Source: CAYWBW01 sp964456745 (lineage in GTDB: Bacteria > Patescibacteriota > Gracilibacteria > GCA-2401425 > JAJOLG01). From it: a stretch of DNA of 64,000 bases. Below, piece after piece: positions 22,834 through 31,738 of this stretch. Location: contig CAYWBW010000002.1 in assembly GCA_964456745.1 (NCBI GenBank), positions 62,001 to 126,000 on the forward strand. Reading direction: 5' to 3'. Within the stretch, counting starts at the first letter, position 1; each line of letters begins with the position of its first letter. The notes under the pieces are model-generated. The model did no database searches. It saw only the letters and a program-made list of their open reading frames with translations, and was not told the DNA's origin. The position numbers and the translations under genes were made by a program.

Positions 22834-22956
22834 AAAAAGATTGTTTCAAGTAATATTATATTTAATAAAACGGCAAGATAAAGTAAAAACTATCTGAATT
22901 CTTCTTTAAGTTTCAATTGTGAACTTATTTTTCTTTAAAAAAAATTGTCTCAAATC

Positions 22957-24201
22957 CTAGCCTACCTCTATAAACTGCGAAACTCAATTAGCTAACACGT
23001 TAGTCTTTAAAGTTTTTTCTAAAACTATTTTGTCATGAATAAGCCAATGTTTTCATGTTACTAAATATGCTGAAAATCAAAATCTACCGAAAAGGTCTTT
23101 TATAGCCAAGCAGTCAACATCATCAAAATTTCTGACCCGAATTCAAGAAAAATTAAAATTATCTACTATTTCTTTTTTATTTCATTTTAAATATTTATAA
23201 GTAACTGATCATTTTTTCAAAAAAAATGTTTCCTTTTCAAAATTTGAAAGCTCTCAATTAAATATCAATTCTTCTAATAGAATAAAATCATCTTCATCAA
23301 GATTATTAATTCCATAAAATCTAAATTTACCAAATTCAAAATCTGAAATTCAAATCTTATTTCAAATAGCATTTTTAATTGAAACAGCCTCATTGTCTGT
23401 AATAGTTAATTTGATATAAATTTCAATATCAAAAGATTCCTTCTCTTTTATTGAGATAGATTTTCCAAGCTTAAATTTTCCATCTTTTAATCATATATAA
23501 TTTCACTTCTTTATAAACTCCCCCATACTTCTAAAAATATCATATCAATCTTCAATTCTCTCTGGATGAGGCATTATAGCCATAACATTTCATCTTAAAT
23601 TTGAAACTCATGCAGCATTTAAATCAGATCAATTAGGATTTATAGGAAAAAAATCATCAACATTTCAATCTTTATCAGAATATTGAAAAACAAGTTTTAC
23701 ATCATCAAGACTTGAAATCAAAAACCTTCACTCGGCATGAGCAAGCGGAATTTGCATTATTTTATCAAAATCGTTAAAAGCTGTTTTAGCATCACTGTTA
23801 GTTTTTAAAAAAGTCCAAATATTATAAAATCAAATTCAAAGTAAGTGCCCATCTTTATCAATTCTCTTATTTTCAGAAAGAGCAATTCTCGGACCAATCG
23901 AATCTGTAAGCAATCATGATTCAACCAATATTTGTGCTCAATTACAAATTCAAAGTATAGGTTTTCCTTCCACTGATGCCTTTCTTAGAATATCAATAAT
24001 TGGATAAGCAGAAGCAATAACTCAAGATCTTCATCTATCCTCAAAAGAAAAACCTCAAGCAATAATATATCAATCTAAATTCTCTAGTTTTTCCACACTC
24101 TCATTCCATAAAAAAATTTCTGCGTCTAGTCAGACATCATTAAGAGCTTTTTGTGTCTCAGATTCACAATTAGTTCATGGGAACGATATTACTCAAATCA
24201 T
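22957..24201 (-). CDS. purQ: FGAM synthase glutaminase (PurQ) fused to PurS-like domains
   Basis: 414 residues. The first ~230 are a class I glutamine amidotransferase of the PurQ type: VISFPGTNCESETQKAL, IIAGGFSFEDRGRSG, the nucleophile in ILGICNGAQIL, and MPHPERIE with the catalytic His and Glu. The remaining ~180 residues look like two PurS-type half domains: DIEIYIKLTITDNEA and a late VLANGVSQFIEV that recalls the PurS 'LLANPVIE' motif. PurQ releases ammonia from glutamine for FGAM synthase, and PurS bridges it to PurL. No purL or other purine gene is in the window. The PurQ call is firm; the PurS part is a weaker match. Confidence 0.82.
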
Positions 24202-24378
24202 AGTATAAATATTATATATTTTGAGACTAGCTGAGAAAAAAAGTAAATCAATGGATGATTTCTTAACGAAAATTTAACAGCAAACTAATATTATATTGTT
24301 CTATTTATTTGATGAATTATATAATTTTAATATACCTATCTACCTATATATAGCCCAATTAAGCCATAAAATCAATAC

Positions 24379-25857
24379 ATGCATATCATTACACTGTATT
24401 TGACGATAATTATTGCTCTCCTATTCGGACAATACTTTCCACATTTATCATATTTTCAATTATGATTATATTTTTTATTAATTTTAATCTTAACTCATCT
24501 AATAAAAATTAAACAAAATTGAATAATAACTGCTTTGCTTTTTGGACTAATAATAAGCTCTCTAAGACTCGGATTTTTATACAAAGAAAAAAACCCTTCA
24601 CATATTTCAAACTTTATAAACATGAAGGAAAAAGTTTCAATAAAAGGGAAAATTTGTGATGAAATAGATAAAAGATCACACAAAACAAAGCTTACTATTT
24701 GCACAAAGCAAATATGTTTTAAAAAAAATAAACTCAATATTTGCAAAAATTCTAATTGAAAAATACTTGCAAATATAAGTAATTATCCTGAATTTCAGTA
24801 TTGAGATGAAATAAAAATATTCTGAAAACTAATTTCTGCTCCAGAAGATGAAGATTTTTCTTATAAAAATTATCTATCAAGATATGAAATATATTGACTG
24901 ATTTCTTTTTGAAATATTAATAAAATTTGAAAATGAAAATTAAATATTAAAGAAAATATTTATTCACAAATATTTAAACTAAAAAACATATTCTTAAAAC
25001 GCATTTCTTTAATATACCCCGAACCACATTGAAGCTTTTTATCATGACTTTTAGTTTGAGCTAGAAAATGACTTCCAAAAGAAGTTTCTGAAGACTTTCA
25101 AAAAAATTGACTTGCTCATTTGGTTGCAATTTCCGGATACAATATCACACTTTTAATGGTAATAATTGCTCAAATTTTTTGATTTTTATGAAAAAAAATC
25201 TCATTTTACATAAGCACAATAAGTATAATAGTTTTTACAATTTTTGTTTGAGCATCAAGTGCCGTAGTTAGAGCTTCAATTATGTGAATTCTAAACCTCA
25301 TAGCCCTTAAGCTTTGAAGATCGAGTCTAATACTCCTAAGCACCATGCTCACAGCAAGCATTATAAGTTTATACAATCCAAAAATTCTTTGGTGGGATTT
25401 ATGATTTCAACTATCATTTTTAGCTCTCATATGAGTCATATGGCTCATTCCAACATTTCCAAAATTTATAAAAAAAATACCTGATTTTTTATGACTCAAA
25501 GAAGCAATCATTTTAACTATTGCAGCAAGTATTACAACTCTTCCAATTATGGCATACAACTTCTGAAAAATTTCAATAATTTCACCAATAGCAAATCTAT
25601 TTGTAGCTCCTCTTACCCCGCTTGCAATGTTGTTTTGATTTTTTTCTATTATTTCTCCTTTTGATTTTATAAAACAAATATTCTGATTTATAACTTACTG
25701 TTTTCTAAATCTTGCCCTAAAATTTTCTCACTATTTCGCAAGTTTTAAATATGCTTCAATCGACTTACAAACTAATTGAATTCAAACAATATTATTACTT
25801 ATAGTGATATTTTGATTAATGATTTGGAAGAATGGTAAAACCGCTAATAAAAAATAA
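24379..25857 (+). CDS. comEC: ComEC-type DNA uptake channel
   Basis: 492 residues with many membrane helices. An N-terminal hydrophobic pair and an OB-like region (VSIKGKICDEI, YGDEIKIFGKL) come first. The Competence domain follows with LLVGARKGLPKEVSEDFQKNGLAHLVAISGYN, the signature H-L-x-A-I-S-G. The C-terminus ends in the membrane part, so the metallo-beta-lactamase domain of long ComEC proteins is absent. The protein should carry single-stranded DNA across the membrane, working with the type IV pilus whose pilins are at 2-7 kb. It is monocistronic as far as visible. Confidence 0.92.
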
Positions 25858-25877
25858 GCCATGAAACATGATAAAAC

Positions 25878-25937
25878 TTGTTTTTATCATAAAAATTGAT
25901 ATAATTAAACTAATTAAATTTTTTAACTAATTAAATT
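25878..25937 (+). promoter_or_regulatory. Promoter and direct-repeat operator of the AbrB/RelE pair
   Basis: TTGTTT (25878) and TATAAT (25900) are 16 nt apart. Two copies of AACTAATTAAATT (25908-25920 and 25925-25937) lie between the -10 and the start codon, placed where an antitoxin would bind to repress. Confidence 0.55.
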
Positions 25938-26219
25938 ATGCAAAAAGAAGTAATACTTAAACAAATATGAAATTGACAAATTACTATACCACTGCTTTGG
26001 AGAAAGCTATTAAATCTAAACAATCATTATGTAAAAGCAATTTTTGATCATGATAAAGTAATTATAAAACCACTAGAAGATGATAATATGCAATGGGATA
26101 TCAAAAAAATAAACTTTAATGGTTTAAATAATGATACTCAAGATACAATAAATAAATGAATTAAATCTTATAAAAAATGAGAAAAGAAAGATTTTATTTC
26201 TCATAATAATTTTTGGTAA
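25938..26219 (+). CDS. AbrB/MazE-like antitoxin
   Basis: 93 residues. The N-terminus LKQIGNGQITIPLLWRKLL has the swapped-hairpin AbrB pattern (G-x-G-Q-I-T-I-P). A tail rich in Lys and Asn probably wraps the toxin. The RelE-like toxin starts 3 nt after its stop. The gene is expected to repress its own promoter with the toxin as co-repressor, through the direct repeats upstream. Confident as an antitoxin; partner specificity is inferred from adjacency. Confidence 0.85.
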
Positions 26220-26222
26220 TCT

Positions 26223-26504
26223 ATGTTAAAAATAATATACTACAATTGAAAACAACTTAAAGCTGATAGAAATAAACTATTAAAAGACAAAAAGTATTTT
26301 GATAAAATAAAACATTCAATAGAATCTTTTGCATCAAACCCCCAATTATCAATATTAAGTATAAAAAAAATAAATCCTAAAGATAAAAACTTATTCAGGA
26401 TAAAAGTCTGAAATTATAGAATCATTTTTTCTATAGATTATTGAAATAATATTATGATTGTATATAGAATTGCACCTAGAAAGGATATTTATAAAAAATT
26501 GTAA
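26223..26504 (+). CDS. RelE/ParE-family toxin
   Basis: 93 residues. The C-terminal half carries the RelE pattern NLFRIKVGNYRIIFSIDYG followed by MIVYRIAPRKDIYKKL, where the Arg and Tyr residues correspond to the RNA-contacting set of RelE-type mRNA interferases. It lies 3 nt downstream of the AbrB-type antitoxin. Toxic mRNA cleavage on the ribosome is the known family activity; a ParE-like gyrase poison is the alternative. Confidence 0.85.
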
Positions 26505-26522
26505 AAAATAACTATCTCACTT

Positions 26523-27249
26523 ATGAAGATCCAACAATCAATGAAAGATTCATTTAAAGCAAGCCTAGTAAGTTCAACTAGTGACATGATTAGCAGTTTA
26601 TGACAAAGAGAAAGATTCATTGATTCAAAACTTGAATCACTGTGTGAAAAAGCAGAAACAAATATGTTTTTTCAGCTAAGACTTATAGCTATATTAAGTT
26701 CTATAGATAATAAACAAAGCGTAGCAGATAATAGACAAAAATTAATAAATAATAAAATTGAATACAATATTTGAGAAGTAATGCACAATATAATACATAA
26801 TAAAAAAACTTAAAAATCAGTTTATTAGTAGTAATATAAATGATATTTTTGATGAATGAAGACTTAAATCCTTGTTATTAATTTGAGAATTGTTATTAGA
26901 CGAAAATAACTATGCGTTACAAGTTCCTTTTTTAATAAAAATGGCTGAGATTTTTAATATTGAAATATCAGATTTAAGCTACACCAATCTATCAAATATG
27001 ATCTTCTTAGATCATTGATTTTCTAGAATAAATTTTACTTGAATAGATTTTTCAAACAGTGCATTTTATGATTCATATTTTGAAGCAACAACTTTCTTAA
27101 GAAATAAATTTACCTGATCAAGATTCAATAACATTGATTTTAGAAGTAGCTCTATAAAAAGTATTGATCAATTGGCACGAGCGAAAACACATAATATTAC
27201 CTGATTACAGACAGATAACCAACGGTGTTGATTGTGATTATGATGATAA
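26523..27249 (+). pseudogene. Pentapeptide-repeat protein gene broken at an A7 run
   Basis: ATG 26523 opens a helical N-terminal domain ending at TAA 26811 (96 residues). In the +1 frame the protein continues from the same point (LKNQFISSNINDIFDEG) through LLLDENNYALQVPFLIKM to TAA 27247. That continuation includes pentapeptide repeats such as RINFTGIDFSNSAFYDSYF. The shift coincides with seven A at 26802-26808; removing one restores a single frame of about 240 codons. The joined product resembles the paralogue at 27356-28459 in both domains. It may be a true mutation, transcriptional slippage or an assembly slip. Confidence 0.7.
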
Positions 27250-27355
27250 TCGTGATGTGTATAAATGTTATAATTCAAAAAATAATAAAAACAAAGGTAC
27301 TTTAAAAAGTATAATTTAGTATAAAAAAATAAACTATAAAAGATAAATTAAGTAT

Positions 27356-28459
27356 TTAGGTTCGAGCCATTAGTTTTTTAACTTTGCGAAGTATTCAATC
27401 ATCCAAAAAAGCCTCTTCAACATTTTTAGTATTAATTAATTGTATTGGTTTAAATACTGCTTCATGAAGACTTGCTCAGCCTAGACTTGCTCAATCAAAC
27501 ACTGCTAACTTAAGATTTGCTCTATAAAGATTTACTTCGTTAAGTATTGCTCACGTAAAATGTGCTCATTTAAGATTCGTATTTTTAAATTCTGCCAATC
27601 TAAGATCTGCTCAATTAAACTTTGCTCAACTGAGATTTAATCAACTAAAATCTAATCAATTAAGATTTAATCAACTAAATTCTGCATTACTAAGATTCGC
27701 TTCTATAAAACTCTCGTCATAAAAACTTACTTCATTAAGACTTGCTCAAGTAAAATCTGAATTACTAAGATTTGCATTTCTAAAGTCTACTTTGTTACAA
27801 TTTGTTCAAGAAAAAACTGCTTCCACAATATTTGTTCAGAAAAAACTTGTTGAAGAAAAAGTTGCTCAATCAAACTTCGCGCCCCTGCAATCTGCTCAAT
27901 CAAACTCTGTTCATGAAAAAGTTGCTCATGAAAAAATCGCTCATAAAGACTTAGCTTGATAAAAATCTGCTCAAGTAAATATTGCTCAAGTAAAATTCGC
28001 TCAATGTATATCTACATATTCAAACTTTGTTCTTTTAAAATTTATTTTAGATAAATTAAATCAATTTAAACTTACATCAGTTAAATTTAATTCCTCGTTT
28101 CATCAAGCTATGTACTTAATCAAACTTGTCAACTTATCTTTGTAAACTCTTTTATCCAATATAATTTCTCAAATTAATGACATTATTCTAAATTCCGACT
28201 CTAAAGATATTTCATTTATTTCAGAAGTAAAATTATTTATTCTACTTTCAATAGAAGTTATTAATTCATCTTTATCATCTTCCATATCTAAAATTGAAGA
28301 TACTCACAATGCTTCCAAAATTACATCTTTTCCTTTTAATTTTCAAACTTTTTGAATATTTGATATTTTTTTTGCAATATAATCCTTATCATGTTCTAAA
28401 TTTATTTTTTTTAGTTCATTTAAATAATCTTGTATCGGTGTTGCATTTTCTTGTTCCAT
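27356..28459 (-). CDS. Pentapeptide-repeat protein with helical N-terminal domain
   Basis: 367 residues. Residues 1-125 are helical and charged (IQDYLNELKKINLEHDKDY, then EFRIMSLIGEIILDKRVY). From about residue 130 to 345 the sequence is an almost unbroken run of A(N/D)Lxx-type pentapeptides, for example NLSGAKFNGADLRLAEF and FTGAILNEVNLYRANL. Such repeats fold into a right-handed quadrilateral beta-helix; some members mimic DNA and protect gyrase. Many repeat glycines are TGA. It points away from the RHH gene and tail-to-tail at its repressed paralogue. Function unknown. Confidence 0.92.
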
Positions 28460-28481
28460 AATTTTTTAATCAATTTTAAAA

Positions 28482-28649
28482 ATGATAAATTACCGTAAAC
28501 TAATTGACAACATAAGTCAAGGAATTGTTAGAGTAAAACTGAACCCCAAAATGCACAGAGGGTGATGAAAAGTATTATGAAAAATTTTACCATGAGATGA
28601 TAAACTATTTTTAGACTCATTATTAGAAGCAATAAAAAAAGCTGCTTAA
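28482..28649 (+). CDS. Small basic hypothetical protein
   Basis: 55 residues, MINYRKLIDNISQGIVRVKL continuing with PKMHRGGG and ending LLEAIKKAA. Glycines in GGG and later are partly TGA, so it is written in the native code. It sits between two minus-strand genes and starts 22 nt from the divergent pentapeptide gene. No family recognised. Confidence 0.5.
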
Positions 28650-28684
28650 ATTTATTAGACTTTGGACAATTTATACATACAAAA

Positions 28685-28918
28685 TTAGATTATCTCTGAT
28701 AGCTTAACAAAAGATACTTGCTTCTCTCTTTTTTGTAATAATTTATAATCCTCATCATTTTCATTAAGTTCTTCAATTTTATATTGATTATTATTTACAT
28801 AAAATTTTCTAACAAGGTCTCTGAAAAACTCACTTCTATTTGCATATTTTTGAGTCTTAATTACCTCTTCTACAATTAGAGCTAATTCATCATTTACTGA
28901 TATATTATAAGTTGTCAT
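28685..28918 (-). CDS. Ribbon-helix-helix (CopG/ParD-like) protein
   Basis: 77 residues. YNISVNDELALIVEEVIKTQ forms the ribbon strand and first helix, and YANRSEFFRDLVRKFYV the second helix, the ParD/CopG layout with the NRSEFFRDLV core. It is probably an antitoxin-type autorepressor. No toxin follows on the same strand; the next gene downstream is the pentapeptide protein 225 nt away. It may therefore be an orphan antitoxin. Confidence 0.85.
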   Translation of the reverse strand: MTTYNISVNDELALIVEEVIKTQKYANRSEFFRDLVRKFYVNNNQYKIEELNENDEDYKLLQKREKQVSFVKLSEII

Positions 28919-29042
28919 CTTATTTATATTTAATTAATACTTTTGTAAGTATAACATAGATTGGCAAACATTGGCAAATAAAAAAACCCATTGATTGAAT
29001 TTATAAAAACCATTGTTACAATTAAAGTATTATTAATTATTT

Positions 29043-29834
29043 ATGTTTATGACAGATATTTTGCTAACAAATGATGATGGTTATAATTCAGTAGCATTTT
29101 ATCCTTTATTAAAAGAATTATCTAAATATTTTTCAGTTACATCTATTGCTCCCTCTTCTGAACAAAGTTGGATAGCTAAATCTATCTCAAGAGCTGGAAA
29201 TCTTTGATTAACTCAACTTAAGTTAAATGAATTTGAAATCTATTCTTTAAATGGAACTCCTTCTGACTGTGTTCAGATTGGCTTACATAACGTATTACAT
29301 GAGAAACCAAAATTAGTAGTATCAGGTATTAACACAGGACTTAATACAGGACATGCTAGGATTTTAAGTTCTGGAACAATCGGTGCATCAATGGAAGCCT
29401 CAATTGACCAAGTACAATCAATATCTGCCTCAATGCACATTCCTGAAAATATAAAAATCTCTGATATTAATGAGATAGTATTTCAAAATGCAGCTAAAAT
29501 TGTAGTTCAAATAATTATACTCCTTACTGATGAATGTTTTGGAAAAAATATTGATTTAATATCTATAAATATACCATTTAATGCGAAGCCAGATACTGAA
29601 ATTGTTGTTACCAAGCCACACAAAAATTCGTATGAAAAATTATTTCATAAATCTAATGGAAAATATAATCATAAAACTCCATCAATAGACTTTTCTTCAC
29701 TTGAACATGGCACTGACATATGGGCAATAGCAAATAATAAAATATCCGTAACTCCTATAAGTTTGAACCTGTTTTCTGAAAAATGAATTAAAAAAATGAA
29801 CAAAATATTAAATTCTAAAAAATGAAAACTATAA
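29043..29834 (+). CDS. surE: SurE-type 5'-nucleotidase
   Basis: 263 residues. N-terminal ILLTNDDGYNS gives the paired aspartates that bind the metal, and later motifs are APSSEQSW, NGTPSDCVQIGL, VVSGINTGLNTG and SSGTIGASMEA, all standard SurE. It removes phosphate from nucleoside monophosphates or polyphosphate. Its glycines are mostly GGT/GGA, with TGA in only three places (one early, two at the extreme C-terminus). That differs from most neighbours and suggests acquisition from an organism with the standard code. Confidence 0.95.
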
Positions 29835-29897
29835 TATGAAATTGAATTGAAAGAACTATAAGCCATATGTAGGAATATTTAATATACAAATTTTCAA

Positions 29898-29926
29898 TTG
29901 ACATTGTATATACATTTGTATATACT
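29898..29926 (+). promoter_or_regulatory. Promoter of brnTA with GTATATAC operator halves
   Basis: TTGACA (29898-29903) and TATACT (29921-29926) are 17 nt apart. Two self-complementary GTATATAC boxes at 29906-29913 and 29918-29925 lie between and over the -10, suiting repression by BrnA. Confidence 0.75.
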
Positions 29927-29937
29927 TATAATATATT

Positions 29938-30210
29938 ATGAATTTTGAATGGGATGAAAAAAAGAATAAGGCAAATTACATTAAACACTGATTAGATTTC
30001 AGTGATGCAAGATATATATTTCAAAATCCAGTACTAAGTAAAATTGATGATAGATGTGAATATAATGAAACTAGACACATATGACTTTGAAATTTAGAAT
30101 GAAGAATTGTAGTAATGGTTTATACGATTAGAAATAATAAATATAGAATTATATCATTAAGAAAAGCTAATGAAAAAGAACAAGCAATTTACAGGCAACA
30201 AGCAAATTAA
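29938..30210 (+). CDS. brnT: BrnT-type toxin
   Basis: 90 residues. The family start FEWDEKKNKANYIKHGLDFSD is followed by ARYIFQNPV, ETRHIGLG, VVMVYTIRN and RIISLRKANEKEQ. The final pattern is the BrnT catalytic block with the Arg residues of this RelE-fold RNase. The downstream antitoxin frame overlaps its last 41 nt, the usual brnTA order. Confidence 0.93.
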
Positions 30211-30445
30211 ATCTAATTTATCCAGATTGGATAAATTATCGGATTCAGATATTGATTATTCAGATATTCCAGAAACAGATTCTTGATTTTGGGCAAATGC
30301 TAATGTTATTAAACCTGAGCCAAAAGTTCCTGTATCAATTAGACTGGATAAAGATATAGTTGAATGGTTTAAGCAAAAATGTAATTGAAAAAATTACCAG
30401 ACTTATATGAATTCTGTTCTGAGGTCTTTTATGAAAAATGGATAA
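30170..30445 (+). CDS. brnA: BrnA-type antitoxin
   Basis: 91 residues. A disordered, Asp/Ser-rich N-terminus (SDSDIDYSDIPETDSGFW) is followed by the ribbon-helix-helix VPVSIRLDKDIVEWFKQK and YQTYMNSVLRSFM, as in BrnA. It neutralises BrnT and with it represses the promoter at 29898. The gene overlaps brnT by 41 nt, which couples their translation. Confidence 0.93.
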
Positions 30446-30536
30446 GTGTAAGTTTGTTAAATCAGTAAAAATCCACATGCAAAATTGTTTTGAATATTTA
30501 GATTTGTGGTTTTTTAGGTTAAGGCAAGGGATAAGA

Positions 30537-30794
30537 CTAAGACTTAAGGAAATTTTCTATGATTTGCCCTTCTTCGCTCTTTTTAGCCAGTTCTAAGTTA
30601 TGGCGTGCCATTAGTAGCTTTGCCAGCCAAACCAGAGCTACGCAGGGCATTCTACTATTTCCGATTCGCATGCTCATCGCAAAGCGTAGAATGGTAGCAC
30701 GCAGATTTCTACTTATTTTATTTTTACATTCTGGTTTATCCGCAGGTACAATATAAAAACCGTAATCCCTGTTAATAAACCATTTTTTAATAAT
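30537..30794 (-). pseudogene. Remnant of a foreign, higher-GC gene
   Basis: The minus frame from TAA 30795 down to TAG 30537 has no early ATG. It encodes a plausible C-terminal domain including RNLRATILRFAMSMRIGN, CVALVWLAKLLMARHNLELA and EEGQIIENFLKS. It contains no TGA codon, glycines are GGN, and GC content is clearly above the surroundings. The N-terminus seems lost. A decayed copy of part of it lies at 41400-41494 on the other strand. I do not recognise the family. Confidence 0.5.
30600..30695 (-). repeat. 96-nt dispersed repeat, copy A (inverted)
   Basis: The reverse complement aligns with 41400-41494 at roughly three quarters identity with one gap. Shared anchors are ACCATTCTACGCTTTGCGAT at one end, GGCAAAGCT in the middle and ATGGCACG at the other. 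It lies inside the foreign-gene remnant. Confidence 0.8.
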
Positions 30795-30807
30795 TTATAA
30801 AAAACGG

Positions 30808-30836
30808 TTTACTTATTGTAGAACATTTGCTATACT
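30808..30836 (+). promoter_or_regulatory. Promoter of the Phd/RelE pair
   Basis: TTTACT (30808-30813) and TATACT (30831-30836) are separated by 17 nt, 26 nt before the antitoxin ATG. Confidence 0.6.
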
Positions 30837-30862
30837 ATATGTATTACACTTAACAAACAATT

Positions 30863-31123
30863 ATGACTAAAAACTACATCTCTACAAGGCAACTACTTAA
30901 AACTCAGTCATCCTGAGTAAAATGAAGTAAATACTTTATAATAATGAAGCATTCACAACCAAGTAGTATTCTTACTCCTTATCATCCAGATATTGAGAAA
31001 GCAATTGAAGATGCTTTAAAAAGAATAGAAATTGATGAATGAGCAAAGCAAGCTATAGAGGATCATAAAAAGGGTAAAACATATTCTTCAGATGAGATTA
31101 GAAATGAAATGCTATCTGAATAG
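30863..31123 (+). CDS. Phd/YefM-like antitoxin
   Basis: 86 residues. The start NYISTRQLLKTQSSGVKGSK followed by YFIIMKHSQPSSILTPYH has the Phd/YefM pattern: a helix, a beta strand with K-x-x-x-P, and a second strand. The acidic helical tail (IEKAIEDALKRIEIDEGAK) would bind the toxin. A RelE-like gene begins 3 nt after its stop. Confidence 0.8.
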
Positions 31124-31126
31124 CTA

Positions 31127-31390
31127 ATGAAACTTCAGTATAATACAAGGGCAAAAACTATTATTAAAAAACTAGATAAACAATTAGCCAATAGAATTCT
31201 TGATAAAATGGATTGGTTTTTTGAGAAAGAGAGGCCACTGTCATATGCAAGAGAACTTTCAAATTTTGTTTATGCAACTCATAGATTTAGAATTTGAGAT
31301 TATAGAATTTTTTGAATTTTTATAAAAATTGATGATGAATTTATAGTTTCAGACATTATTATTAGATGACAAGCATATAAGAACAAATAG
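31127..31390 (+). CDS. RelE/ParE-like toxin
   Basis: 87 residues. LQYNTRAKTIIKKLDKQLAN begins with the RelE helix pair, then LSNFVYATHRFRIGDYRIFG and the beta strands IFIKIDDEFIVSDIIIRG. The arginines in HRFRIGDYRIF correspond to the RelE core. It follows the Phd-like antitoxin by 3 nt. Confidence 0.85.
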
Positions 31391-31498
31391 TTTCAAAAAG
31401 GTGTATCTTTAGCAATAAGGGATTTTATATCTAAATGATTTTCTTGCTTTATGAATAATAAAACAGCTTTCTCGTATACTTATTAAGTTTTGTATCCT

Positions 31499-31575
31499 TG
31501 GTGTCAAGAGGGGGACTTGAACCCCCGACCTCCGGGTTATGAATCCGACGCTCTAACCAGCTGAGCTACCCTGAC
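31499..31575 (-). tRNA. tRNA-Met (anticodon CAT)
   Basis: The reverse complement folds with acceptor GTCAGGG/TCTTGAC (two G-T pairs), D arm TAGCTCAGCTGGTTAGAGC, anticodon loop TTCATAA and T arm GGGGGTTCAAGTCCCCC. The CCA end is encoded. A paired first position (G1-C72) argues against the initiator. Elongator Met is most likely; a lysidine-modified tRNA-Ile (CAU) cannot be excluded. Confidence 0.9.
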
Positions 31576-31684
31576 AGATATGATTTAAACATATGAAAAT
31601 TTACTTAATTTTATTTTAAAGTAAAGAATATGTATGAATAATGTATTTTTAATTAAATAAAAGTCTCTAAAAATATAATTCATC

Positions 31685-31722
31685 TTGTAACTATATACAG
31701 TATACTATATACTGTATATAGT
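31685..31722 (+). promoter_or_regulatory. Promoter overlapped by a perfect 15-bp inverted repeat operator
   Basis: TTGTAA (31685) and TATACT (31708) are spaced 17 nt. ACTATATACAGTATA (31690-31704) is the exact reverse complement of 31708-31722 with three bases between. The palindrome covers the spacer and -10, so binding would block transcription of the wHTH gene starting at 31739. Confidence 0.8.
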
Positions 31723-31738
31723 ATACTATTAACAATAT

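Noticed and set aside
26223..26504. RNA-guided or retron-like system around the small genes at 26 kb
   Set aside because: The small proteins match toxin-antitoxin folds; no reverse transcriptase or structured RNA was seen.
27390..28080. Regular short repeats with a CRISPR-like look
   Set aside because: The ~15-nt period is the coding signature of pentapeptide repeats in a continuous frame; there are no constant repeats with unique spacers and no cas genes.
29669..29866. Minus-strand frame opposite the end of surE
   Set aside because: surE is a complete conserved gene on the plus strand here; the opposite frame has no recognisable features.
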